Positions 1-8,023 of a DNA stretch of 64,000 nt are shown here, one piece after another. The stretch is taken from the NCBI RefSeq assembly GCF_001314875.1, contig NZ_LJZS01000021.1, positions 1 through 64,000 on the forward strand. The letters are read 5' to 3'. Each line of letters starts with the position of its first letter. Within the stretch, counting starts at the first letter, position 1. Under the pieces are notes generated by a model. The model was not told where the DNA came from and did not search any database. It worked only from the letters and a program-made list of their open reading frames with translations. Source of the DNA: Halomonas sp. HL-48. GTDB lineage: Bacteria; Pseudomonadota; Gammaproteobacteria; Pseudomonadales; Halomonadaceae. A program made the translations under genes and the position numbers.

Positions 1-98
1 CCCGAGTTCGGGGTAAGTTAATGGCATGAGCCGTATACGTGACCCGTATGTACGGTTCTGTGAGAGGGATGAGGCGGCAACGCCTCACCCTACTCGAT
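1..98 (+). mobile_element. 3' end (domains V and VI) of a bacterial group II intron, truncated by the window edge
   Basis: GAGCCGTATACGTGACCCGTATGTACGGTTCT (domain V-like; AGCCGTA pairs with TACGGTT) followed by GTGAGAGGGATGAGGCGGCAACGCCTCACCCTACTCGAT (domain VI-like hairpin with the typical CCCTACTCGAY end). Confidence 0.85.
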
Positions 99-110
99 GG
101 TGCGTACTTC

Positions 111-755
111 ATGCGTAAAAGGGACGAGGACAGCGTGGCAAGAACCCAGGACGAAATTCGGCAAACCAACGTGAAAAAGATTCTTCAGGCGGCGGAACAG
201 CTGTTTGCTGAAAAGGGCTATGCCGGCGCCTCCATGGGCGATATCGCCCAGCTGGCCGACATTCCCAAATCCAACGTGCACTATTATTTTGCGACCAAAA
301 AAGCCCTTTATCAGGAGGTTCTGCTGGAGCTTTTGGAGGTATGGAAGCAGGACGCGCTGTGCTTTGAGCTCTATGACGATCCCCGCGTGGTGCTCTCCAG
401 CTACATTCGCGCCAAGATGAACCACTCGCGTAACCGCGCCCATGGTTCCAAGGTATGGGCTGCCGAGGTGATGCAGGGTGCACCGATTCTGAAAGAGTGC
501 CTGCGCGACAACCTTTACGAATGGGCCAAGCTCAAGGAGGCCAAGATTCGTGAATGGATCGAGACGGGCCAGATCAATCCCGTCGAGCCTTCCTATCTGC
601 TCTACATGATCTGGGCGTCGACCCAGCACTACGCCGACTTCGACTACCAGATCTACCTGCTCAACGACGACCAACCGCTTGACGACCTTCAGTTCGAAAA
701 AGCCGTGCAGTCAGTTACCTCGGTCATCCTTCGGGGGATTGGGCTGACGGCGTGA
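111..755 (+). CDS. TetR family transcriptional regulator, RutR-like
   Basis: ORF track; N-terminal HTH (ILQAAEQLFAEKGYAGASMGDIAQLADIPKSNVHYYFATKKALY) and RutR/YcdC-type C-terminal region (WASTQHYADFDYQI). ATG at 111 preferred over upstream starts that lie in the intron. Confidence 0.85.
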   Translation: MRKRDEDSVARTQDEIRQTNVKKILQAAEQLFAEKGYAGASMGDIAQLADIPKSNVHYYFATKKALYQEVLLELLEVWKQDALCFELYDDPRVVLSSYIRAKMNHSRNRAHGSKVWAAEVMQGAPILKECLRDNLYEWAKLKEAKIREWIETGQINPVEPSYLLYMIWASTQHYADFDYQIYLLNDDQPLDDLQFEKAVQSVTSVILRGIGLTA

Positions 756-760
756 ACGAA
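687..760 (+). repeat. Direct repeat copy 1: 3' end of the TetR gene
   Basis: CTTCAGTTCGAAAAAGCCGTGCAGTCAGTTACCTCGGTCATCCTTCGGGGGATTGGGCTGACGGCGTGAACGAA; matches 1554-1627 with 3 mismatches. Confidence 0.9.
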
Positions 761-779
761 AAGTGGCTTGAAGGCATTT

Positions 780-823
780 AAGTGTACATCTATGCTATGT
801 ATATATAGTCTAGGTGTTCACTT
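780..823 (+). promoter_or_regulatory. Imperfect inverted repeat abutting the AbiEi-like start codon, candidate autoregulatory operator
   Basis: AAGTGTACATCTA (780-792) and TAGGTGTTCACTT (811-823): 13-bp arms, 11 of 13 complementary, ATG at 824. Confidence 0.55.
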
Positions 824-1366
824 ATGAATCATATGGTCGCCCGCCAACGCTTGGATGCATGGGATCGCCAGGGGCGCACTATTTTCACGTTGCGAGATCT
901 CGCCAAGCTGTTCCATGAAGATAACTCGAAAACGCTACAGGAAGGGGTGAACCGCCTCCGTCGTCATGGAGTGCTGGAAAGTGTTGCGCGGGGTATCTAT
1001 CACTATACCCTGTCTCGAACTCCAGACGCTTATCGACTGGAGCGTATCGCCCGGGCCATGCGGCGCGGAGAATACAGTTACGTCTCTTTAGAGTCGGCTT
1101 TATCTGAATATGGCGCTATCTCACAGATTCCGGTGGATCGACTGACTGTTATGACCACCGGCCGAAAGGGCACTTATCGCACACCTTATGGCACCATCGA
1201 GTTCACCCATACACGCCGCCCAGTCACCGAGCTGATGGGGCGCATGAAAGATATTGGTCGGCCCCTCAAAATCGCGACGCCTGAAGCCGCTTGGGCTGAT
1301 CTGAAACGTGTCGGGCGCAATACCCACCTAGTGGATGTCGAGGTGTTGGAAAAATTGTCAGACTGA
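824..1366 (+). CDS. AbiEi-like antitoxin / winged-helix type IV TA antitoxin-like protein
   Basis: ORF track; N-terminal winged-helix pattern (TIFTLRDLAKLF...LQEGVNRLRRHGVLESVARGIYHY) and C-terminal KIATPEAAWADLKRVGRN typical of AbiEi-like proteins. Confidence 0.65.
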   Translation: MNHMVARQRLDAWDRQGRTIFTLRDLAKLFHEDNSKTLQEGVNRLRRHGVLESVARGIYHYTLSRTPDAYRLERIARAMRRGEYSYVSLESALSEYGAISQIPVDRLTVMTTGRKGTYRTPYGTIEFTHTRRPVTELMGRMKDIGRPLKIATPEAAWADLKRVGRNTHLVDVEVLEKLSD

Positions 1367-1367
1367 A

Positions 1368-1526
1368 ATGACGCGATTTCTACCCACTGACACGCTGGCG
1401 CGAACGCTGGATAATCCGCGATTCGCCGATTTTCTGTCGCGAGAACTGACAACAATGCTTGGTTCGGTTGTCGCAACGCTAGACGGGCCTGACCCACATA
1501 CACCGCCGGATGAGTTTAAGCTTTGA
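1368..1526 (+). CDS. Small 52-aa ORF directly downstream of the AbiEi-like gene; possible partner or truncated remnant
   Basis: ATG at 1368 lies 1 nt after the upstream TGA; MTRFLPTDTLARTLDNPRFADFLSRELTTMLGSVVATLDGPDPHTPPDEFKL. Confidence 0.4.
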   Translation: MTRFLPTDTLARTLDNPRFADFLSRELTTMLGSVVATLDGPDPHTPPDEFKL

Positions 1527-1528
1527 AG

Positions 1529-1627
1529 ACCAATTTACTTGCTCAACGACAACCTGCAGTTTGAAAAAGCCGTGCAGTCAGTCACCTCGGTCATCCTTCG
1601 GGGGATTGGGCTGACGGCGTGAACGAA
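1529..1627 (+). repeat. Direct repeat copy 2: decayed fragment of a tetR 3' end
   Basis: 1554-1627 matches 687-760 (71 of 74). Homology extends upstream to about 1529 with a ~15-bp and a 1-bp deletion relative to copy 1. Confidence 0.9.
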
Positions 1628-1654
1628 GCCGTCGTCCTTGCCCGCTATCCTCAT

Positions 1655-2875
1655 TTACCCCAGCGGCCCGCCGGTGACCGTGGTTTTCAAGCCTGCGATG
1701 ATGGCCTGGCCATCTTCGCGCTGGAGTTCGTCGTACCAGGCGCGGGTATCGTCGGCATCGTGGCCGTGAATCATCGCCGCACGTTTGCGGGCGCGCTGGA
1801 CGATTTCGCCCACCCGGTCGACGCGTGCCCTGTCGTACTGCGCCAGGGCGCTTTTGATGGCCGCTGACGTATCGGTATTTTCTTCCAGCGCACGCTCGAG
1901 CGCCTGTGAGAGCACCCAGGCATCTTCCATCGCCTGGCAGCCGCCCTGGCCAAGATCGGGCGCCATGCCGTGGGCGGCATCGCCCAATAATGCGACCCGT
2001 GGGGCGGTGAGCGAATCCAGCGGCGGAATATCGTAGATTTCCACGCGGGCCATGCGCGCTGGGTCAAAGCGCTCGATCAGCGCCTGTACGGGGTCGGCCC
2101 AGCCGGCAAAATGTGCGCGTAATTCATCGCGATACAGATCGGGGTCGTTGGGCGTTCCCGCAGGGAGCGGCACGTCAAAGAAACAGTAGAATTCCTGTGC
2201 GCCTTCCTCGTTGCCGCCACTGCCCATGGGCATGAACGAGACGCGCTTGGCGTCGCCTACGTATTGGTCCCAATGCGTCAGGGGGGCCAGCGCTGCGTCG
2301 GCGGGGACGCGGACGTTCCAGTTCACATAGCCGACGTATTGGCGATCCACGGGGTGCCCTACCAGCTTGCTGCGAAGCCTGGAGTGCGTGCCCTCGGCGA
2401 CCACCAGCAAGTCGGCATGCAGGCTTTCACCGTCGTCAAAATGCGCCGCCACGCCGTCCTGGGTGACCGTGTAATCGTCACAGCGACGGCCAAACTGGAT
2501 GTGGTCGGTGCCGACGGCCTCCAGCAGCGTCTGCTGAAGCGCGGCGCGGGCAATCGGGCAGACGCGCTGGCCGACATCGCTAAACAGCGGTGCCAGGCTG
2601 AAGTCGGTCAAGGTCTTGCCGGAGTGGGTCAGGTAGCGCATCTGGGTCATCTCGCCGCTCAAGCCCTCGATGGTTTCACCCAGGCCTAACTGGTGCATGA
2701 CCTTGACGCCATTGGGCCATAGCGAAATCGCCGCGCCCACCGGGCGCATGGTCGCCACGCGTTCGGCAACGGTGACCCGATGTCCCTGTTGTTGAAAGGC
2801 GAGCGCGGTGCTTAGCCCGCCAATGCCCGCACCGATAACGAGAATATTGAGAGATGTGGTAAGCGGGCGGGGCAT
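1655..2875 (-). CDS. hpxO: FAD-dependent urate hydroxylase (HpxO-like)
   Basis: GAGIGGLSTALAFQQQGHRV FAD motif, VGAAISLWPNGVK, VGYVNWN, LLGDAAHGMAPDLGQGGCQAMEDA; resembles Klebsiella HpxO along its length. Confidence 0.82.
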   Translation of the reverse strand: MPRPLTTSLNILVIGAGIGGLSTALAFQQQGHRVTVAERVATMRPVGAAISLWPNGVKVMHQLGLGETIEGLSGEMTQMRYLTHSGKTLTDFSLAPLFSDVGQRVCPIARAALQQTLLEAVGTDHIQFGRRCDDYTVTQDGVAAHFDDGESLHADLLVVAEGTHSRLRSKLVGHPVDRQYVGYVNWNVRVPADAALAPLTHWDQYVGDAKRVSFMPMGSGGNEEGAQEFYCFFDVPLPAGTPNDPDLYRDELRAHFAGWADPVQALIERFDPARMARVEIYDIPPLDSLTAPRVALLGDAAHGMAPDLGQGGCQAMEDAWVLSQALERALEENTDTSAAIKSALAQYDRARVDRVGEIVQRARKRAAMIHGHDADDTRAWYDELQREDGQAIIAGLKTTVTGGPLG

Positions 2876-3061
2876 GGCAAACTCCTTGAACAGTGAAAGA
2901 GCACAATGAATGTTAATTGGGTAAGCCGGTCAAGAATCCCATCGCGAAGGTTAACTGTATACAAAATTGAGGTTTAATGTATAGGTAAAGGTCGTTTGGG
3001 CTAGGCATCCACGGTGTGCTGGATAACCGGAATGAGAAGCAAAAAAATGCCTGTTGCCCCC

Positions 3062-3089
3062 CTTGAAAACTGTCTGAATGCTCCTATTT
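3062..3089 (+). promoter_or_regulatory. Candidate sigma32 heat-shock promoter upstream of hsp20
   Basis: CTTGAAA (3062-3068), 12-nt spacer, CTCCTATTT (3081-3089); compare CTTGAAA-N11-16-CCCCATNT. Confidence 0.65.
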
Positions 3090-3139
3090 TGCGATTTAAG
3101 AGGCGCTGCGATGGGATATAGCGGCATCTCTTCTCATAG

Positions 3140-3157
3140 TCTGCTTAACGTAGGAGG
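3140..3157 (+). promoter_or_regulatory. Candidate ROSE-like hairpin sequestering the hsp20 Shine-Dalgarno
   Basis: UCUGCU (3140-3145), loop UAACGU, AGGAGG (3152-3157): pairing U.G, C-G, U-A, G.G, C-G, U-A. Confidence 0.4.
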
Positions 3158-3165
3158 TGTTCGAT

Positions 3166-3627
3166 ATGTTCGATGATCTCAAGCGTTTTGATGTTGGCTC
3201 ACCTCGCCAGTTGGACTGGTTTCGCCAGTTGTTGGACGACTTTTTGCCCGATGGCAATGCGATGGATATACGCGCGGTGCCCAATGGCAGCTTCCCGATG
3301 ATCAATGTGGCCCGTAGCGATGAAGCCGTGCACGTTTATGTGTTCGCGGCGGGGCTGGACGCTACGGATCTCACCATTGATGTTCAGGATAATGTGCTAA
3401 CCCTTCGCGGCAAGCGTGAGTCTGTCATTGGCAATAACGATGGCGAGCGCTCGCGTCCGGTATTCCGTCGCGAACGCCTCAGCGGTGATTTTGTGCGCGC
3501 CATTGCGCTGCCGGATGGCGTGGATGCAGACCGGGCTGAAGCCCGCCATGCCCACGGGGTGTTCGAGATCGTGCTGCCCAAGCGCGAGGAACTCAAGCCA
3601 CGTCGTATCGATGTTCAGGCGGCGTAA
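3166..3627 (+). CDS. Hsp20/alpha-crystallin family small heat-shock protein (IbpA-like)
   Basis: ORF track; alpha-crystallin core (VHVYVFAAGLDATDLTIDVQDNVLTLRGKR...GDFVRAIALPDGVDADRAEARHAHGVFEIVLPK). ATG 3166 follows TAGGAGG. Confidence 0.9.
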   Translation: MFDDLKRFDVGSPRQLDWFRQLLDDFLPDGNAMDIRAVPNGSFPMINVARSDEAVHVYVFAAGLDATDLTIDVQDNVLTLRGKRESVIGNNDGERSRPVFRRERLSGDFVRAIALPDGVDADRAEARHAHGVFEIVLPKREELKPRRIDVQAA

Positions 3628-3664
3628 ATCATGGTTGGTAACCTTGAATAAGGAGGGATAAATC

Positions 3665-4066
3665 ATGAATAACGTTGTTCGTTCATCTAATAACCAAGCC
3701 TCGCTTCAACAGCGGGATGAAGACAAGAAACCGCAGGAAACGCTGCTGCCAGCAGTGGATATTGTCGAGGAAGATAATGCCATTAAGCTGGTTGCCGACA
3801 TGCCAGGCGTTACCAACGACTCACTGCGTGTCGAGCTCGACAATAACGTGCTGAGCTTGGAGGGCGAGATAAACCTGAACATGCCCGAAGGGCTGAGCGC
3901 GCTGCATGCTGAGGTGCGTGGTCGGCGTTTCGCACGCCGCTTCAACCTCAGTCATGAAATAGACGGTGACGCGATCACGGCACGTATCGTCAATGGTGTG
4001 CTGACGGTAACGTTGCCCAAGAAAGATAGCCATCGCACGCGCCGTATCGAGGTACAGGCAGCGTAA
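3665..4066 (+). CDS. Hsp20/alpha-crystallin family small heat-shock protein, second copy
   Basis: ORF track; IKLVADMPGVTNDSLRVELDNNVLSLEGE...RRFNLSHEIDGDAITARIVNGVLTVTLPK. Confidence 0.9.
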   Translation: MNNVVRSSNNQASLQQRDEDKKPQETLLPAVDIVEEDNAIKLVADMPGVTNDSLRVELDNNVLSLEGEINLNMPEGLSALHAEVRGRRFARRFNLSHEIDGDAITARIVNGVLTVTLPKKDSHRTRRIEVQAA

Positions 4067-4084
4067 AACGAAGCTGATACTTAG

Positions 4085-4114
4085 CCGCCCCGGCACGATA
4101 GAGTGCCGGGGCGG
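4085..4114 (+). terminator. Hairpin, likely terminator after hsp20
   Basis: CCGCCCCGGCAC-gataga-GTGCCGGGGCGG, perfect 12-bp stem; weak T-tract. Confidence 0.6.
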
Positions 4115-4197
4115 TACTTTCCCTAGTCGCAATTTAAGCTCTATGCTCTACATAAAGAGTGTTCGATACTTCCCTGATCGATAGAGAGAATTGCGTC

Positions 4198-5250
4198 ATG
4201 ACGGATATAACCGCGTTGCTCGGCAGTGATGCCGAGAGTTTGCTCAATCACACCTGCCAGGGCGTTCCCCGCGACAGCTTGCACTTACCCGGCCCCGATT
4301 TTATTGACCGTGTTATGGCGGATAGTGACCGTAGCCCGGCGGTGCTGCGCAATATGCAGAGCCTGTTTAATCATGGCCGCTTGGCGGGCACCGGCTACCT
4401 TAGCCTGCTGCCGGTAGACCAAGGCATCGAGCACTCGGCAGGTGCCTCCTTTGCTCCGAACCCGCGCTACTTCGACCCGGCGAATATCGTTGAGCTGGCC
4501 CTTGAGGGTGGCTGCAATGGCGTGGCCTCGACCCTTGGCGTGTTGTCGTCGGTCGCGCGTCGTTATGCCCACAAGATTCCGATGATGCTTAAACTCAACC
4601 ACAACGAGACGCTAAGCTACCCGGCGATGTATGACCAGACGCTGTTTGCCGACGTTGAGCAGGCCCACGATATGGGCTGTGTGGCGGTCGGGGCGACGAT
4701 TTACTTTGGCTCCCACGAGAGCCGCCGGCAAATCATGGAGATTAGCGAGGCTTTCGAGCGCGCTCACCAACTGGGGATGGTGACGGTATTGTGGGCCTAT
4801 CTACGCAACCCGGCCTTCAAGCAGGAAGGTGCCGATTATCATGCTTCCGCCGACCTCACCAGCCAGGCCAACCACATGGCCGCAACGCTCAAGGCGGATA
4901 TCGTCAAACAGAAGCTGCCCGAGAACAACGGCGGCTATAAAGCGGTCGGTTTCGGCCATACCCACGAGAAAGTCTACAGCGAGATGACCACTGACCATCC
5001 CATCGACCTGGCCCGCTACCAGGTCGCCAACTGCTTTATGGGCCGCGCCGGTCTGATCAACTCCGGTGGTGGCTCCAAAGGGCACTCCGATCTCGGCGAG
5101 GCGGTGCGCACGGCGGTGATCAACAAGCGTGCCGGTGGTATGGGCTTGATCTCGGGGCGTAAAGCGTTCCAGAAACCGATGCAGGAAGGCGTTGAGCTGC
5201 TGCATGCGATTCAGGATGTCTATCTCTCCAAGGACGTGACCGTCGCCTGA
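4198..5250 (+). CDS. fbaB: Class I fructose-bisphosphate aldolase
   Basis: ORF track; FbaB/DhnA-type sequence ([44 protein letters not shown]). Confidence 0.9.
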   Translation: MTDITALLGSDAESLLNHTCQGVPRDSLHLPGPDFIDRVMADSDRSPAVLRNMQSLFNHGRLAGTGYLSLLPVDQGIEHSAGASFAPNPRYFDPANIVELALEGGCNGVASTLGVLSSVARRYAHKIPMMLKLNHNETLSYPAMYDQTLFADVEQAHDMGCVAVGATIYFGSHESRRQIMEISEAFERAHQLGMVTVLWAYLRNPAFKQEGADYHASADLTSQANHMAATLKADIVKQKLPENNGGYKAVGFGHTHEKVYSEMTTDHPIDLARYQVANCFMGRAGLINSGGGSKGHSDLGEAVRTAVINKRAGGMGLISGRKAFQKPMQEGVELLHAIQDVYLSKDVTVA

Positions 5251-5294
5251 TCTCCTGACCCTTACGAATCACATAGGAGCAACAGAAGGGGCGC

Positions 5295-6176
5295 CTAGCC
5301 AATGGTTTGGTGTATGTCAAAAGCGCCCCTGCCCACTACCGCTGCGTAACCGCCCACTTCCACCAAGCCATGCTTGATCCCGCCATTGGCGGCGGTATGG
5401 ATAATGCTGGGTCGCCCCATCTCAACACCCTGATGAATCTTGCACTGCAAGGCATCTGGCTGAAGGGATGCCAAATAGCCGGTCAATGCGGCTGCGGCGC
5501 TGCCGGTAGCGGGATCTTCGCAAAGGCTGGCGTGCATACAGAACATACGGCTTTTAATCACCGTTTCTGCTTCATTTGTCTGCTCCATTACGTACAGATA
5601 AACCTGCTCGGCACTGCTGGGAGCCACGGCCCTCATCCAGGTGGTCGTTGAAATGCGCACGTTCTCCAGAGCGGTGATATCTGCTAGCTCGATCAAATGA
5701 AAGGGCAGGCCAAAGGAAGCCAACACCGGGTTGCCAACCACCTGGTGCGCCTCAAGCCCCAGTAGCTCGGTGGCGGTAGCGTGATCAAGGTTGCTGTCCT
5801 TGATGCTTGCAGGCTGGGCAGTGGTAAACGTTGCCCTTCCTTGGTCATAGCGTACCGCCAGTTCGCCAATAGGTGGCTGAAGCACCAAGGTTTGATCACG
5901 GTTCACAAGCTCTAAAGCGGCCAATAGATGCGCGGTGCCTACCGTAGGATGGCCTGCAAAGGCTAGCTCTTGAGTGGGGGTGAATATCCGCATGGGGAAA
6001 TGGTTCGGCCTGGTGGCGGCGCTCAAAAATACCGTTTCAGCCAGGTTTAATTCATTGGCAAGCGCTTGCATGGTGCTGGTCTCAAGCTCTCCAGCCTCTA
6101 AAAAGACGGCCAATGGATTACCAGTGAACGGCTGGTCGGTAAATACATCCAGCAGGTAATACTCAACGGTTTTCAT
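5295..6176 (-). CDS. PhzF family phenazine biosynthesis-like isomerase
   Basis: MKTVEYYLLDVFTDQPFTGNPLAVFLEA, LNLAETVFL, IFTPTQELAFAGHPTVGTAHLL, CEDPATGSAAAAL. Confidence 0.88.
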   Translation of the reverse strand: MKTVEYYLLDVFTDQPFTGNPLAVFLEAGELETSTMQALANELNLAETVFLSAATRPNHFPMRIFTPTQELAFAGHPTVGTAHLLAALELVNRDQTLVLQPPIGELAVRYDQGRATFTTAQPASIKDSNLDHATATELLGLEAHQVVGNPVLASFGLPFHLIELADITALENVRISTTTWMRAVAPSSAEQVYLYVMEQTNEAETVIKSRMFCMHASLCEDPATGSAAAALTGYLASLQPDALQCKIHQGVEMGRPSIIHTAANGGIKHGLVEVGGYAAVVGRGAFDIHQTIG

Positions 6177-6375
6177 AAGTCCCCCTGTTAACAGACGCAT
6201 GTTTCCAAAACGGTTTGCGGCCCTCTGTTTGGGCCTGCTCGCGGCTGATGCCGACATCCTCCAGCAGCCGGTCATCGAGCGTTAATAGATGGCGGCGACT
6301 GCGGCGGCATTGTTGATAGTAGCGAAGTTGATAACCTAGCTGGTAGCGGAGCAGGTTAAGGCTGAAGCGCGGCAT
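6163..6375 (-). CDS. DUF1127 (YjiS-like) small protein
   Basis: ORF track; RRSRRHLLTLDDRLLEDVGISREQAQTEGRKPFW is characteristic of DUF1127. Confidence 0.8.
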   Translation of the reverse strand: MPRFSLNLLRYQLGYQLRYYQQCRRSRRHLLTLDDRLLEDVGISREQAQTEGRKPFWKHASVNRGTYENR

Positions 6376-6427
6376 GGCGAATCCTCCGTGGTGTGTGCCA
6401 GACCAGATTACTCAGCGCTGATGTTTT

Positions 6428-6511
6428 GATACAGATATAGAGTTTATTGTTTTTAAGATACAGAATGGCGTGTTATACCTCTGTATGGCGGTTTCTGGGT
6501 ACGTCTGTATC
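6428..6511 (+). promoter_or_regulatory. Four-copy GATACAGA array between divergent DUF1127 and MocR genes
   Basis: GATACAGA at 6428-6435 and 6457-6464; inverse TCTGTATG at 6480-6487 and TCTGTATC at 6504-6511. Confidence 0.6.
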
Positions 6512-6539
6512 GTTGTTGGGTTGTGGGGAGGAGGGTGTT

Positions 6540-7991
6540 ATGACGCGTTACGAAGAAGTGGCGACCATTTTGCGGCAGCGTATCGAACACGGTATTTACC
6601 GCGTGGGGGATCGCCTCCCCTCGATTCGTGCGGTCTGCCAGGAGCTGGACGTCAGCATTTCCACCGCACAGGAAGCTTACCGGCAACTGATGGATGTGGC
6701 GCTAATCGAGTCGCGGCCCAAGTCGGGCTACTTTGTGCTGCCAAGCCGAGTCCCGTCGGTGCTCCCGTCGGTCTCTCGGCCTGCGCAGCGCCCGCTGGAT
6801 ATTTCGCAATGGGATCAAGTGCTGGAGCTGGTCGCCACCCAGCGAGACGACCAGCGGCTGCTGCTGGGGCGTGGGGTGCCCAATCTCGAGTATGAAACGC
6901 TTCGGCCGCTGTCGAAAATCCTTGCTGGCTTACATCGCAGCACTGAGCTGAACGGGTTTAACTACGACAAGCTGAGCGGAAGCCCCGAGCTGCGCCAGCA
7001 GGTGGCGCGGCTGGCGATTCATTCTGGCTGCTTGCTGCACCCGGACGACATTATGGTGACCACCGGCTGTCAGGAGGCGCTGGCCATTGCGCTGCGAACG
7101 CTCACTCAGCCCGGCGATGTGGTGGCCGTGGACTCACCCAGCTTTTACGGCACCATGCAGATCCTCAAGGCCAACGGCTTAAAGGCGCTGGAAATCCCCA
7201 CCGACCCGCAAACCGGCATCAGCCTGGAAGCGCTCGAATTGGCGCTGGAACAGTGGCCGATCCGCGCGATACAGGTCACGCCGACCTACAACAACCCGCT
7301 GGGCTACACCATGCCTGAAGCACGCAAGCGGGCGTTGTTTCAGCTCGCCCAGCGATTTGATGTGGCGATTATCGAAGACGATATCTACGGCGACCTGGCG
7401 TTTACTCAACCGAGGCCGCCCACCGTGAAATCCTTCGATGACGACGGACGCGTGATGCTATGCAGCGGTTTTTCCAAAACGGTAGGGCCGGGGTTGCGGG
7501 TGGGCTGGCTGGCGCCGGGCCGCTACCGCGATCAGGCGATGCATATGAAGTACGTCTCCACCGGAGCCTCGGCGACGCTGCCGCAGCTGGCGGTGGCGGA
7601 GTTCGTCGCCAAAGGCCACTACGAGCGCCACCTGCGTTTCGCTACCCGCCAGTATCAGCGCCAGCGGGACATCATGATCAGTTGGGTGCAGCGCTATTTT
7701 CCCGCAGGATCAGGCATCAGCTACCCCCAGGGCAGTTTTTTGCTATGGGTGGAGCTGCCCGCCGCCGTGGACTGCGTACGCCTTAACCAACGCTTGGCGC
7801 AGCGTGCTATCCACGTGGCGCCGGGGTCGCTGTTTTCCGCCTCGGGCAAGTTTCGCCAGTGCCTGCGCTTGAACTATGCGTTTACGCTAACCCCTGCCAT
7901 CGAAGACGCCGTGCGTACCGTGGGTGAGCTAGCCACTGAGATGGTGGAAGAGGAGGAGCGGCATGCGCTGGAAGATAGGGTGATAGAGTAG
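6540..7991 (+). CDS. MocR-family regulator (GntR HTH fused to class I aminotransferase domain)
   Basis: GntR HTH (MTRYEEVATILRQRIEHGIYRVGDRLPSIRAVCQELDVSISTAQEAYRQL) plus PLP fold (VTPTYNNPLGYTM, IIEDDIYGDL, SGFSKTVGPGLRVGWL). Confidence 0.9.
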   Translation: MTRYEEVATILRQRIEHGIYRVGDRLPSIRAVCQELDVSISTAQEAYRQLMDVALIESRPKSGYFVLPSRVPSVLPSVSRPAQRPLDISQWDQVLELVATQRDDQRLLLGRGVPNLEYETLRPLSKILAGLHRSTELNGFNYDKLSGSPELRQQVARLAIHSGCLLHPDDIMVTTGCQEALAIALRTLTQPGDVVAVDSPSFYGTMQILKANGLKALEIPTDPQTGISLEALELALEQWPIRAIQVTPTYNNPLGYTMPEARKRALFQLAQRFDVAIIEDDIYGDLAFTQPRPPTVKSFDDDGRVMLCSGFSKTVGPGLRVGWLAPGRYRDQAMHMKYVSTGASATLPQLAVAEFVAKGHYERHLRFATRQYQRQRDIMISWVQRYFPAGSGISYPQGSFLLWVELPAAVDCVRLNQRLAQRAIHVAPGSLFSASGKFRQCLRLNYAFTLTPAIEDAVRTVGELATEMVEEEERHALEDRVIE

Positions 7992-8023
7992 CATTAGCTG
8001 TTTAACACGATGGGAGAGCCATC

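Noticed and set aside
5289-5327. GGGGCGC...GCGCCCC inverted repeat between fbaB and phzF
   Set aside because: Loop is ~25 nt and it overlaps the phzF coding end; not convincing as a terminator.
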